From the NCBI GenBank assembly GCA_002338895.1, contig DDJH01000065.1, forward strand, positions 1-6,529: a DNA stretch of 6,529 nt, given 5' to 3'. Of this stretch, positions 1 to 6,116 are shown piece by piece. Origin of the DNA: Lentisphaeria bacterium UBA1829. Its GTDB lineage: Bacteria; Verrucomicrobiota; Lentisphaeria; Victivallales; UBA1829. The notes below the pieces were generated by a model, which saw nothing but the letters and a program-made list of their open reading frames with translations, was not told the origin of the DNA and did not search any database. The translations under genes were made by a program, and so were the position numbers. Positions within the stretch are counted from its first letter, which is position 1, and each line of letters starts with the position of its first letter.

Positions 1-127
1 AAGCCCTGGGAGCCGGACTGCAAAGAGTGGAGAAAATCCGACGAAAAATCCCGAAAAGAGCCACGGTTTTCCCCTGTACTTTTTCAAAAAAAGTGGTATA
101 TTTCCGTTTTAACAGCGAAGGATCATC
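1..127. other. Upstream region of recQ, no supported gene
   Basis: No gene can be supported here. The recQ frame has a TAA stop at 110-112, so recQ cannot extend far upstream. Another forward frame is free of stops from base 3 and ends in a TGA at 129-131 that overlaps the recQ ATG. It uses AGA and CGA arginine codons unlike the neighbouring genes and crosses an A/T-rich promoter-like stretch, so I do not call it. The second half (about 75-127) reads as promoter plus ribosome binding site for recQ. The first half, 1-70, may be the end of an upstream gene or plain intergenic DNA; the window is too short to tell. Confidence 0.5.
75..102 (+). promoter_or_regulatory. Probable recQ promoter (extended -10)
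   Basis: TATATT at 97-102 is preceded by TGG at 94-96, giving the TGn extended -10 arrangement of sigma70-type promoters. The -35 is poor (TGTACT at 75-80, 16-bp spacer), which is common when an extended -10 is present. Transcription would start near 108-110, about 20 bp before the recQ ATG. The spacer contains the A/T palindrome ACTTTTT / AAAAAGT. This is a motif match by eye only. Confidence 0.45.
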
Positions 128-2518
128 ATGAGCGGGGTTCTGCACGAGACACTGAAGCGCTATTTCGGCTTCGACACCTTTCTGGACAACCAGGAGGAGA
201 TTGTAAAGGAGATTCATTCCGGCAAAGACCTCTGCGTCATCATGCCGACCGGGGCGGGGAAGTCGCTCTGCTACCAGCTGCCGATTCTGCTGAAGAACGG
301 ATACGGAATCGTGGTCTCGCCGCTGATCTCCCTGATGAAGGACCAGGTGGACTCCCTGCGCGGGAAAGGGATCCCGGCCGCCTGCATCAACACGACGATC
401 CCGACGGCGGAACAGCACGAAATCCTGCGCGACGTGGACCTGGGCGACCTCAAACTGCTCTATGTTGCGCCGGAACGGTTTCAGGCGGAATCCTTCCGGA
501 ACTTTCTCCGGAGAAATCCGCCGGAGATCATGGTGGTCGACGAAGCGCACTGCATCAGCCAGTGGGGACACGACTTCCGGCCCGCCTATGCGCGTCTCGG
601 AGAGATTGTGGAACAGTTTGCCATTCCGCAGGTCTGCGCATTTACCGCCACCGCCACGGCACAGGTCTGCGAGGACATTCTCCGGCAGCTTCACCGGCCG
701 GAGATGGAACTTCGGGTTGCCGGCTTCAAGCGTCCGAATCTCTCGTTTTCGGTTCTCCGCTGTTCCGGGGCGGAGGACAAGAACCGGGCGCTGAAAAATC
801 TTCTCCGGAAAAAGGTTCCGACCATCATCTACGCCTCCACGCGGAAAACCGTGGAGCAGCTCCACTCGGAGTTCGGATTCCTCCCCTATCACGCGGGAAT
901 GAGCGACGAAAAACGAACCGAGGTGCAGAACCGTTTCATGACCGATCCCTGTCCGATTCTGATCGCGACCAATGCGTTCGGGATGGGAATCGACCGTCCG
1001 GATGTCCGTCTGGTCGTCCACTACAACATCACCGCCTCTCTGGAGGCCTATTATCAGGAGGCGGGACGCGCAGGACGGGACGGAGAACCCGCCGAATGCG
1101 TCCTTCTCTTCTCCTACAGCGACCGCTTTATCCAGGAATTCATGCTCGAAATGAGCAACCCCTCCGAAGCGCTGATCCGGGACGTGTACGACATCCTTCA
1201 GGAAATGGCGCTGGAACAGAAAAGCTCCACGATTGATTACTCCCCCGACGAACTCTTCTCCCGTCTGCACACCGATGCCCGGGAAGGTCAGATCGCTCCG
1301 GCGCTCGCGATTCTGGAAAAGAACGGCTGCATCGAACGCGCCTACCGGCAGCAGGGCAGCGGGATTCTCCGGATTCCCGGAAACCGGACGGAACTGCTTG
1401 CCGCGCATGAATCCCAGTCCACGCAGCGTTCGCGCTTTCTTTACCGGACAATCCGCGCGTTCGGCGACAGTCTGGAAAACGGAGTTCCCTGCACCTGCGA
1501 GCAGCTGGCCCGGATCGCCGGACTCTCCACGGAGCAGGTCCGAAGGGTCCTGAACAATCTGGGACAGAACCGCACGCTGATCTGGACGCCGCCGATGCCG
1601 GGAAACACGCTCACGCTCCTGCACCCGGAACAGGAGACGCCGGAGAAGGATTTTTCCACGCTCACGCTGAAACGGGAGATGGAGTTCCGCCGTCTGGAGG
1701 AGGTTCTGGAATACACGCGGACGACCCGCTGCCGACAGGTCTTTCTGATCTCTTATTTCGGAGAAAAGGTCGGCTCCTGGAGCTGCCATGCCTGCGACAA
1801 CTGCGGCGGATCCGGCAGTGCCGCCGCGCTTCTCCGGGATCTGACCGAAAAGGAGGAGGAGGCGGTCCGCGCCATTCTCCATGCGGCCGACGCCTTCTCC
1901 GGACGCATCGGACGGGGAAAGCTGAGTCTGATTCTCGCCGGCTCCAGACGGCCCGAAATCGTGGAACGCGGTCTGGACCGGACCCCGTTCTTCGGACGGC
2001 TGAAAACGCTCCGGCAGAACAACATCCTGATGTTTCTGAAGGCGCTGGAGGATGCGGGATGCCTGGAGCGGACCGGGAACCCGGAATATCCGTGTCTCGG
2101 GGTCACCTGTTTCGGAGAAAACGTGATGGAGGGAATCGAGAAGGTCCGTCTGTTTCTTCCGGAGCCGGGGCAATCCCTCCCCGCATCCGCGCCGGCCGGA
2201 CGCACCGGACACGGAGGGAAAGAGAAAAAGACGGAAAAAACGGAAAAGACCGGTTCTTCCGTCATCGGCGGCCGGAGCGGAGAAGGGGAACTCTACGACC
2301 GTCTCCGCCAGCTTCGCGTGAAGATTGCGGAAAAACGTCATGTTCCGGTCTACTGCATTCTCTCCAACGATGCGCTGGCCGGTCTGGCCGAATCACGTCC
2401 GGAGACGCCGGACGAGGCGCTGGAGGTCCGCGGCATCGGCATTGCCAAGCTGACCACCATTGTCCCTCAGTTTCTGCGGGAAATCGCCCGCTGGAAAGCC
2501 GAAAACAGGGATCCGTAA
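128..2518 (+). CDS. recQ: ATP-dependent DNA helicase RecQ (long form with RQC and HRDC)
   Basis: Superfamily 2 3'-to-5' DNA helicase that unwinds forked and recombination intermediates in the cytoplasm. Visible motifs are Walker A PTGAGKS (40-46), motif Ia VVSPLISLMKDQ (62-73), DEAH (138-141), the RecQ aromatic-rich loop around ISQWGHDFRP (143-152), motif III FTATA (172-176) and motif VI YYQEAGRAGRDG (308-319). The zinc site is C535, C553, C556 and C559. A winged-helix RQC domain spans about 565-675. A Lys/Glu/Thr-rich linker (about 690-712) leads to an HRDC domain (about 720-795). At 796 residues it is longer than E. coli RecQ (about 610). The extra length is mainly about 150 residues between motif VI and the zinc site, with two helix-turn-helix-like stretches (about 385-405 and 455-485), as in Bacteroidetes-type RecQ. 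The ATG at 128 has AAGGA at 118-122, five bases upstream, and an in-frame stop further up. It converges on queA. Confidence 0.96.
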   Translation: MSGVLHETLKRYFGFDTFLDNQEEIVKEIHSGKDLCVIMPTGAGKSLCYQLPILLKNGYGIVVSPLISLMKDQVDSLRGKGIPAACINTTIPTAEQHEILRDVDLGDLKLLYVAPERFQAESFRNFLRRNPPEIMVVDEAHCISQWGHDFRPAYARLGEIVEQFAIPQVCAFTATATAQVCEDILRQLHRPEMELRVAGFKRPNLSFSVLRCSGAEDKNRALKNLLRKKVPTIIYASTRKTVEQLHSEFGFLPYHAGMSDEKRTEVQNRFMTDPCPILIATNAFGMGIDRPDVRLVVHYNITASLEAYYQEAGRAGRDGEPAECVLLFSYSDRFIQEFMLEMSNPSEALIRDVYDILQEMALEQKSSTIDYSPDELFSRLHTDAREGQIAPALAILEKNGCIERAYRQQGSGILRIPGNRTELLAAHESQSTQRSRFLYRTIRAFGDSLENGVPCTCEQLARIAGLSTEQVRRVLNNLGQNRTLIWTPPMPGNTLTLLHPEQETPEKDFSTLTLKREMEFRRLEEVLEYTRTTRCRQVFLISYFGEKVGSWSCHACDNCGGSGSAAALLRDLTEKEEEAVRAILHAADAFSGRIGRGKLSLILAGSRRPEIVERGLDRTPFFGRLKTLRQNNILMFLKALEDAGCLERTGNPEYPCLGVTCFGENVMEGIEKVRLFLPEPGQSLPASAPAGRTGHGGKEKKTEKTEKTGSSVIGGRSGEGELYDRLRQLRVKIAEKRHVPVYCILSNDALAGLAESRPETPDEALEVRGIGIAKLTTIVPQFLREIARWKAENRDP

Positions 2519-2670
2519 CCCCCTACCTCCTCCCCTTCCGCGGCGGATGCCGTTTCAGAGGCCGGCAGTTCCACGGAGAAGGACCGCTCATGCTGAAACA
2601 GGCGGAATGGAGTCGGAGTGAACCGGTGTTTTTCTTCCCGTCGGCCGTTTTTGAGCAGTTTTTGAAGAGC
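2519..2670. other. Convergent intergenic gap between recQ and queA
   Basis: This 152-bp gap lies between the stop codons of two convergent genes. I see no canonical GC hairpin followed by a T-run on either strand. Weak candidates are a 5-bp stem TGCCG / CGGCA (2548-2552 with 2563-2567) without a T-run, and short T-runs at 2629-2633, 2648-2652 and 2659-2663 without a convincing stem before them. On the queA strand there is no U-tract after a stem. No small gene is supported. Confidence 0.5.
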
Positions 2671-3717
2671 TTATTTCAGGATCAGCATGCAGTCGCCATA
2701 GCTGAAAAACCGCATCCGCTCCCGGACGGCCGCACGGTAGGCGTTCATCGTATGCTCGTAACCGGCGAAGGCGCAGACCAGCATCAGGAGCGTGCTCTTG
2801 GGAAGATGAAAGTTCGTCAGCAGAATATCGGCGGAGAGCACCGGAAGCGGCGGATGAATGAAGATTTCCGTACTGCCGGTGGCGGCATGGAAGAAACGAT
2901 CCGGCGTCACACAGGACTCCAGAACCCGGAGAGTCGTGGTGCCGACCGCCGCAATCCGATGTCCGCTCCGGCGCGTCTCGTTCAGCAGGGACGCGGTCTC
3001 TTCAGAGAAGGTATACTCCTCGGAGTGCATCTTATGATCGGTGATCTCCTCCTCCGTCACCGGTTTAAAGGTGCCCGCGCCGACATGCAGAGTCAGCTCC
3101 GCGCGGTGCACGCCCTTTTTCTCCAGTCCGTCCAGAATCTCCCGAGTGAAATGGAGTCCGGCGGTCGGAGCCGCCACCGCGCCGGGCTTTTCGGCGTAAA
3201 CGGTCTGATACCGCTCCGCATCCGGCGGCAGACTCTGCCGTTTGATGTACGGCGGAAGCGGAATATGACCGCACTCCTCCAGAATCCGGTCGACCGGAGC
3301 CCCGTCAAACGCGACTGAACAGACGCCGGAGGGATCCTTCCCCACCACGGTCAGACGGAAAGGCGACATCGTCCCATCCTGTCTCAGAATCGTCAGCACC
3401 GTCCCTTCCGGCGCGCGCTTTCCAGGTTTGAGAAAGCAGCTCCACCGCTCCGAATCCGATTCCGGATGCAGCAGCATGATCTCCAGATGCGCCCCGGTCT
3501 CCTTGAGCGCGAACAGCCGGGCGCGGATTACACGGGTGTTGTTGACCGTCAGGCAGTCTCCGCTCCGAAGGAAGTCGGCAATCCGACAGAATGGCAGGAT
3601 CTCCCATGCGCCGGTATCGGCGTGGAGAACCATCATTCGCGAATCGCCCCGGTGTTCCGGCGGATTCTGGGCGATCAGCTCCTCCGGAAGAGAATAGTCA
3701 AAATCAGCGGTGCGCAT
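2671..3717 (-). CDS. queA: S-adenosylmethionine:tRNA ribosyltransferase-isomerase QueA
   Basis: QueA transfers and isomerises the ribosyl part of S-adenosylmethionine onto preQ1 at tRNA position 34, giving epoxyqueuosine, the penultimate queuosine intermediate. It acts in the cytoplasm. The 348-residue length is normal and family blocks run from end to end: DFDYSLPEELIAQNP (5-19), NNTRVIRARL (59-68), GHIPLPPYI (150-158), ERYQTVYAEKPGAVAAPTAG (168-187), LHVGAGTFKPV (210-220), MHSE (230-233), VGTTTLRVLE (258-267), TNFHLPKSTLLMLV (301-314) and YGDCMLIL (340-347). The ATG at 3717 gives the family-typical N-terminus and lies inside the end of glgA, a 14-bp overlap. No strong SD precedes it (only GAAAAGATG-like sequence), so translation is probably coupled to glgA. 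The tgt gene, a frequent neighbour elsewhere, is not in the window. Confidence 0.97.
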   Translation of the reverse strand: MRTADFDYSLPEELIAQNPPEHRGDSRMMVLHADTGAWEILPFCRIADFLRSGDCLTVNNTRVIRARLFALKETGAHLEIMLLHPESDSERWSCFLKPGKRAPEGTVLTILRQDGTMSPFRLTVVGKDPSGVCSVAFDGAPVDRILEECGHIPLPPYIKRQSLPPDAERYQTVYAEKPGAVAAPTAGLHFTREILDGLEKKGVHRAELTLHVGAGTFKPVTEEEITDHKMHSEEYTFSEETASLLNETRRSGHRIAAVGTTTLRVLESCVTPDRFFHAATGSTEIFIHPPLPVLSADILLTNFHLPKSTLLMLVCAFAGYEHTMNAYRAAVRERMRFFSYGDCMLILK

Positions 3718-5173
3718 CTTCGTACATCTTTTCGTATTGGGAAGCGGTATGATTCCAGGAGAAGTCCGTGGTCATTCCGTTGTGCTGCATCCGGGCGATG
3801 TGATCCGGATGGTTTTTCCAGGTATCGGCGGCCCAGCGGATGGTGGCGTTCAGGGAGGCCGCATTGAGATCCCAGAGAACGAATCCTGTGGACCGGTCGA
3901 GCGTTGCCGGATCGTAATTGATGACCGTGTCCGCCAGTCCGCCGGTGTGCCGGACCAGAGGGAGGGTTCCGTAGGTCATGGAGTACATCTGATTGAGTCC
4001 GCACGGTTCGTAGCGCGACGGCATGATGAACAGATCCGCCCCCGCCTCCACAAGGTGGGCCGACGGTTCGCCCGCATAGCCCAGATACAGTCCGAACTTC
4101 CCCGGATACTTTCCGGCAAGATAGCTCAGATATCCTTCGATATTCTTATCCCCGGAGGTCACCACCGCGAACTGGTAATCGCACTCCCGCAGCAGCTCGT
4201 CGAGTCCGAAGGCGAACACGTCGAGCCCCTTCTGGTATGCCAGACGGGAGATCACGGCGAAAATCGGCACATCGGTCCGCTGTTCCAATCCGTATTTTTT
4301 CTGGAGGGCGCGGCGGCACTCCGCCTTTCCCGCCAGGTTGTCCGCGGAAAAGGTCGCCGGGAGATAGCGGTCCTGCGACGGATTCCAGACCCCGGTGTCG
4401 ATCCCGTTGAGAATTCCGCGAAGCCGGCCGGAGGACGCCCGGGCGCGGAGCGCTCCATCCAGTCCGAACCCGTATTCCGGAGAAAGAATCTCCTCCGCGT
4501 AGGTCGGGCTGACGGTCGAAACCATATCCGCACACATGATTCCCCCCTTCAGGAAATTCAGCCGGTCGTAGAATTCCAGACAGAGATAGTTGAAATACTC
4601 CCATCCCAGTCCGGTCCAGTAGAGATTTCCCTTGTCGAAATTTCCCTGATAGCCGATATTGTGAATGGTCAGCACCGAGCGGGTCCGGCGGAACTGTTCG
4701 TTCTGCGCATAGAGTCCGCTGCGGAGGTAGACGCAGCAGAGCGCGGCGTGCCAGTCGTTCGCCTGCAGGATATCCGGAGCCAGACGGAAGTTCACCGCCA
4801 GCTCCATCGCCGCCCGGCAGAGAAAAATATACCGCTGCGCATTATCGGCATACTCCTGTCCGTTCCAGTCGTAGAGGTTCGGCCGGTCGAAGAAGCGGTG
4901 ATACTCGATGAAGTACCAGCTCAGATTCTCTCCGGAGCGCAGGACATTGACTTTCGCCCATTCGCACCCCTCTCCAAACGGGATGCGCAGAAGATCGTGC
5001 TCCTCATCGAATTTCAGATTCAGTTTCCCCATCAGCTGAGGATAGTACGGCATCACGACAGAGACCTTGTGCCCCCGTTCGGCAAGCGCCGCGGGAAGTG
5101 CCGCGGAGACATCCGCAAGTCCGCCGGTTTTCGCAAAGGGAACCGCTTCGCTGGTGACCCAGAGAATGTTCAT
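3704..5173 (-). CDS. glgA: Glycogen synthase (ADP-glucose, GT5 family)
   Basis: Cytoplasmic retaining glucosyltransferase that extends alpha-1,4-glucan chains from ADP-glucose in glycogen synthesis. The 489-residue length matches bacterial GlgA (about 475-490). Visible motifs are the N-terminal MNILWVTSEAVPFAKTGGL with the KTGGL nucleotide-sugar loop (15-19), NDWHA (139-143), TIHNIGYQG (169-177), the domain-linking TVSPTYAEEI (220-229), GILNGIDTGVWNP (253-265), SRLAYQKG (309-316, with R310 and K315 at the positions of the conserved Arg/Lys pair), and PSRYEPCGLNQMYSM (385-399) with catalytic-site E389, followed by HTGGLADTV. The frame is open to an ATG at 5209, but I start it at 5173. That start has AAAGGA seven bases upstream and begins with the family N-terminus; the 12 extra residues from 5209 only echo the rhomboid C-terminus. 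It is the middle gene of a likely rhomboid-glgA-queA operon. No other glycogen gene is visible. Confidence 0.96.
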   Translation of the reverse strand: MNILWVTSEAVPFAKTGGLADVSAALPAALAERGHKVSVVMPYYPQLMGKLNLKFDEEHDLLRIPFGEGCEWAKVNVLRSGENLSWYFIEYHRFFDRPNLYDWNGQEYADNAQRYIFLCRAAMELAVNFRLAPDILQANDWHAALCCVYLRSGLYAQNEQFRRTRSVLTIHNIGYQGNFDKGNLYWTGLGWEYFNYLCLEFYDRLNFLKGGIMCADMVSTVSPTYAEEILSPEYGFGLDGALRARASSGRLRGILNGIDTGVWNPSQDRYLPATFSADNLAGKAECRRALQKKYGLEQRTDVPIFAVISRLAYQKGLDVFAFGLDELLRECDYQFAVVTSGDKNIEGYLSYLAGKYPGKFGLYLGYAGEPSAHLVEAGADLFIMPSRYEPCGLNQMYSMTYGTLPLVRHTGGLADTVINYDPATLDRSTGFVLWDLNAASLNATIRWAADTWKNHPDHIARMQHNGMTTDFSWNHTASQYEKMYEDAHR

Positions 5174-5180
5174 GGCAGGA

Positions 5181-5186
5181 TCCTTT
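5181..5186 (-). promoter_or_regulatory. Ribosome binding site that fixes the glgA start
   Basis: On the minus strand AAAGGA lies seven bases before the ATG at 5173-5171. The two upstream in-frame ATGs (5209 and 5206) overlap the rhomboid stop codon and have no purine-rich SD before them. The site is the end of a short (AAAG)-type tract, CTTT three times at 5183-5194 on the plus strand. Confidence 0.75.
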
Positions 5187-5191
5187 CTTTC

Positions 5192-5225
5192 TTTCGGAGA
5201 TTTCATCATTTCGGAGATTTCATCT
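5192..5225. repeat. 17-bp tandem duplication at the rhomboid/glgA junction
   Basis: Two adjacent copies, 5192-5208 and 5209-5225, are identical over the 16 bases TTTCGGAGATTTCATC and differ only in the last base (A or T). The rhomboid C-terminal MKSPK is encoded in the copy at 5209-5225. The other copy supplies most of the rhomboid TGA stop and a second MKSPK in the frame that leads into glgA. Because 17 is not a multiple of three, the duplication keeps the two genes out of frame; with one copy removed, the rhomboid frame runs directly into the glgA frame. Confidence 0.9.
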
Positions 5226-6069
5226 GTTCCCGCGCTTTCCTCAGCGTCTCCATCTCCTCTTCGGAGAGGCTGTTCACACCGTTTCTGGAAAGTTTATCGA
5301 GAATGCGGTCGATCTCCTCCGACGGGACCGGACCGTTTTTGTAATTGCTTCCTCCGGGCGAAACGCTCCATCCCTTCCGCGGAGCGGATCTGCGCGTTTC
5401 AAAGTTCGGCGCGGCCCCTCTTTTTCTTCCGAGGAACAGATCCAGCGGACTCCATGCGATCTCGCGCGGCAGGAACAGCTCCATGAACAGGCATCCCGCG
5501 GCGAATCCGCCGATATGCGCCAGATACGCAATGTTCGAATGGAGATTCATCCCCTGCTGGAACACCTCCAGAATAATATACACCACCGCCATCGTCTTGA
5601 GTTTGATCGGGACGGGGAAGAAGAGCATCAGCACCCGGATATCGGGCATCATCATCGCGGTTGCCATAATCACCCCGACCACCGCTCCGGAAGCGCCCAG
5701 CAGCACCGCCGGCGTATGATGATTGAACACATACCACAGCACATTTCCCGCAATTCCGGAAATCAAATACAGATTCAGAAAATTCTTCCATCCGAGAACC
5801 GGTGCGGAAAGCGACCCGAACATCCACAGTCCGAACATGTTGAAAAACAGATGCCAGAAATCGACATGGGTGAACGCCGCCGTCAGAAAGCGCCAGAGCT
5901 CCATCTGCCGGACCGCGAACGGCGTCAGCACAAAGCGGTCGACCAGCGGACCGCCGAGCATCCACACAACAACGTTAATCGCAATCAGAAGAAACAGGCA
6001 CATGGATCCGGAAGCCGCCGTTTTTTCCGGCTCCTGCATGCGCCGCATATAATCCCGTTCACCCAACAT
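5206..6069 (-). CDS. Rhomboid-family intramembrane serine protease
   Basis: Polytopic inner-membrane protease of family S54, which cuts membrane-anchored substrates within or near the bilayer; its substrate cannot be read from the sequence. Of 287 residues, a 20-residue cytoplasmic lead is followed by about six hydrophobic segments (roughly 22-40, 62-86, 92-114, 118-138, 142-171 and 178-199). The family signature is complete: HLFFN (73-77) in the second helix, GASG (125-128) with nucleophile S127, and AHIGG (184-188) with catalytic H185. A basic, proline-containing tail ends in a short acidic helical module (about 249-283) with the pattern ILDKLSRNGVNSLSEEE, as in many Bacteroidetes/PVC rhomboids. 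The ATG at 6069 has GGAGG six bases upstream. It follows the S41 gene by 43 bp and carries its own promoter. Its stop overlaps an in-frame upstream glgA ATG as ATGA, but the likely glgA start is 32 bp further on. Confidence 0.93.
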   Translation of the reverse strand: MLGERDYMRRMQEPEKTAASGSMCLFLLIAINVVVWMLGGPLVDRFVLTPFAVRQMELWRFLTAAFTHVDFWHLFFNMFGLWMFGSLSAPVLGWKNFLNLYLISGIAGNVLWYVFNHHTPAVLLGASGAVVGVIMATAMMMPDIRVLMLFFPVPIKLKTMAVVYIILEVFQQGMNLHSNIAYLAHIGGFAAGCLFMELFLPREIAWSPLDLFLGRKRGAAPNFETRRSAPRKGWSVSPGGSNYKNGPVPSEEIDRILDKLSRNGVNSLSEEEMETLRKAREQMKSPK

Positions 6070-6079
6070 AACAAACCTC

Positions 6080-6105
6080 CATTCCGATAATATACCTCCG
6101 GAATG
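6080..6105. repeat. Perfect 7-bp inverted repeat around the -10 box
   Basis: CATTCCG at 6080-6086 and CGGAATG at 6099-6105 are exact reverse complements with 12 bp between them, and the predicted -10 box lies in that gap. The placement suits a protein-binding operator. In transcripts reading through from the S41 gene it could instead form a hairpin just before the rhomboid SD. No U-run follows, so it is not a standard terminator. TTCCGG-like words are common in this window, so chance is possible. Confidence 0.5.
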
Positions 6106-6116
6106 CGGATAGTCAA
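6087..6116 (-). promoter_or_regulatory. Probable promoter of the rhomboid-glgA-queA operon
   Basis: On the minus strand TTGACT (6116-6111) is followed after 16 bp by TATATT (6094-6089), or after 18 bp by TATTAT (6092-6087). These are close matches to a sigma70-type promoter. The -35 includes the TGA stop of the S41 gene. Transcription would start near 6081-6083, leaving a very short leader that begins just before the GGAGG of the rhomboid gene. Motif match by eye. Confidence 0.5.

Noticed and set aside
3..131. Open frame ending in TGA that overlaps the recQ ATG, possibly the end of an upstream coupled gene
   Set aside because: Only about 40 codons are visible, arginine codons are atypical for the window, and the last part crosses a promoter-like A/T-rich stretch. 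Too little to call.
562..1236. A 224-codon plus-strand frame within recQ
   Set aside because: Shadow of the RecQ helicase core, where the true frame carries all conserved motifs.
2548..2567. TGCCG / CGGCA stem as a recQ terminator
   Set aside because: Only 5 bp with a 10-nt loop and no following T-run.
2059..3318. A 419-codon plus-strand open frame running from inside recQ through the gap into antisense queA
   Set aside because: It overlaps two clear genes, has low-complexity Arg/Gly-rich content and shows no motif. It is explained by the high-GC codon pattern.
5183..5194. CTTT tetranucleotide repeat as a phase-variable tract before glgA
   Set aside because: Only three copies, much shorter than known phase-variable tracts; it also serves as part of the SD region.
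3710..5344. A 544-codon open frame on the plus strand, antisense to glgA and the rhomboid end
   Set aside because: Its composition is that of an opposite-strand shadow (rich in Arg, Gly, Pro, Glu, with no recognisable domain), while the minus strand encodes complete, motif-rich GlgA and rhomboid proteins over the same bases.
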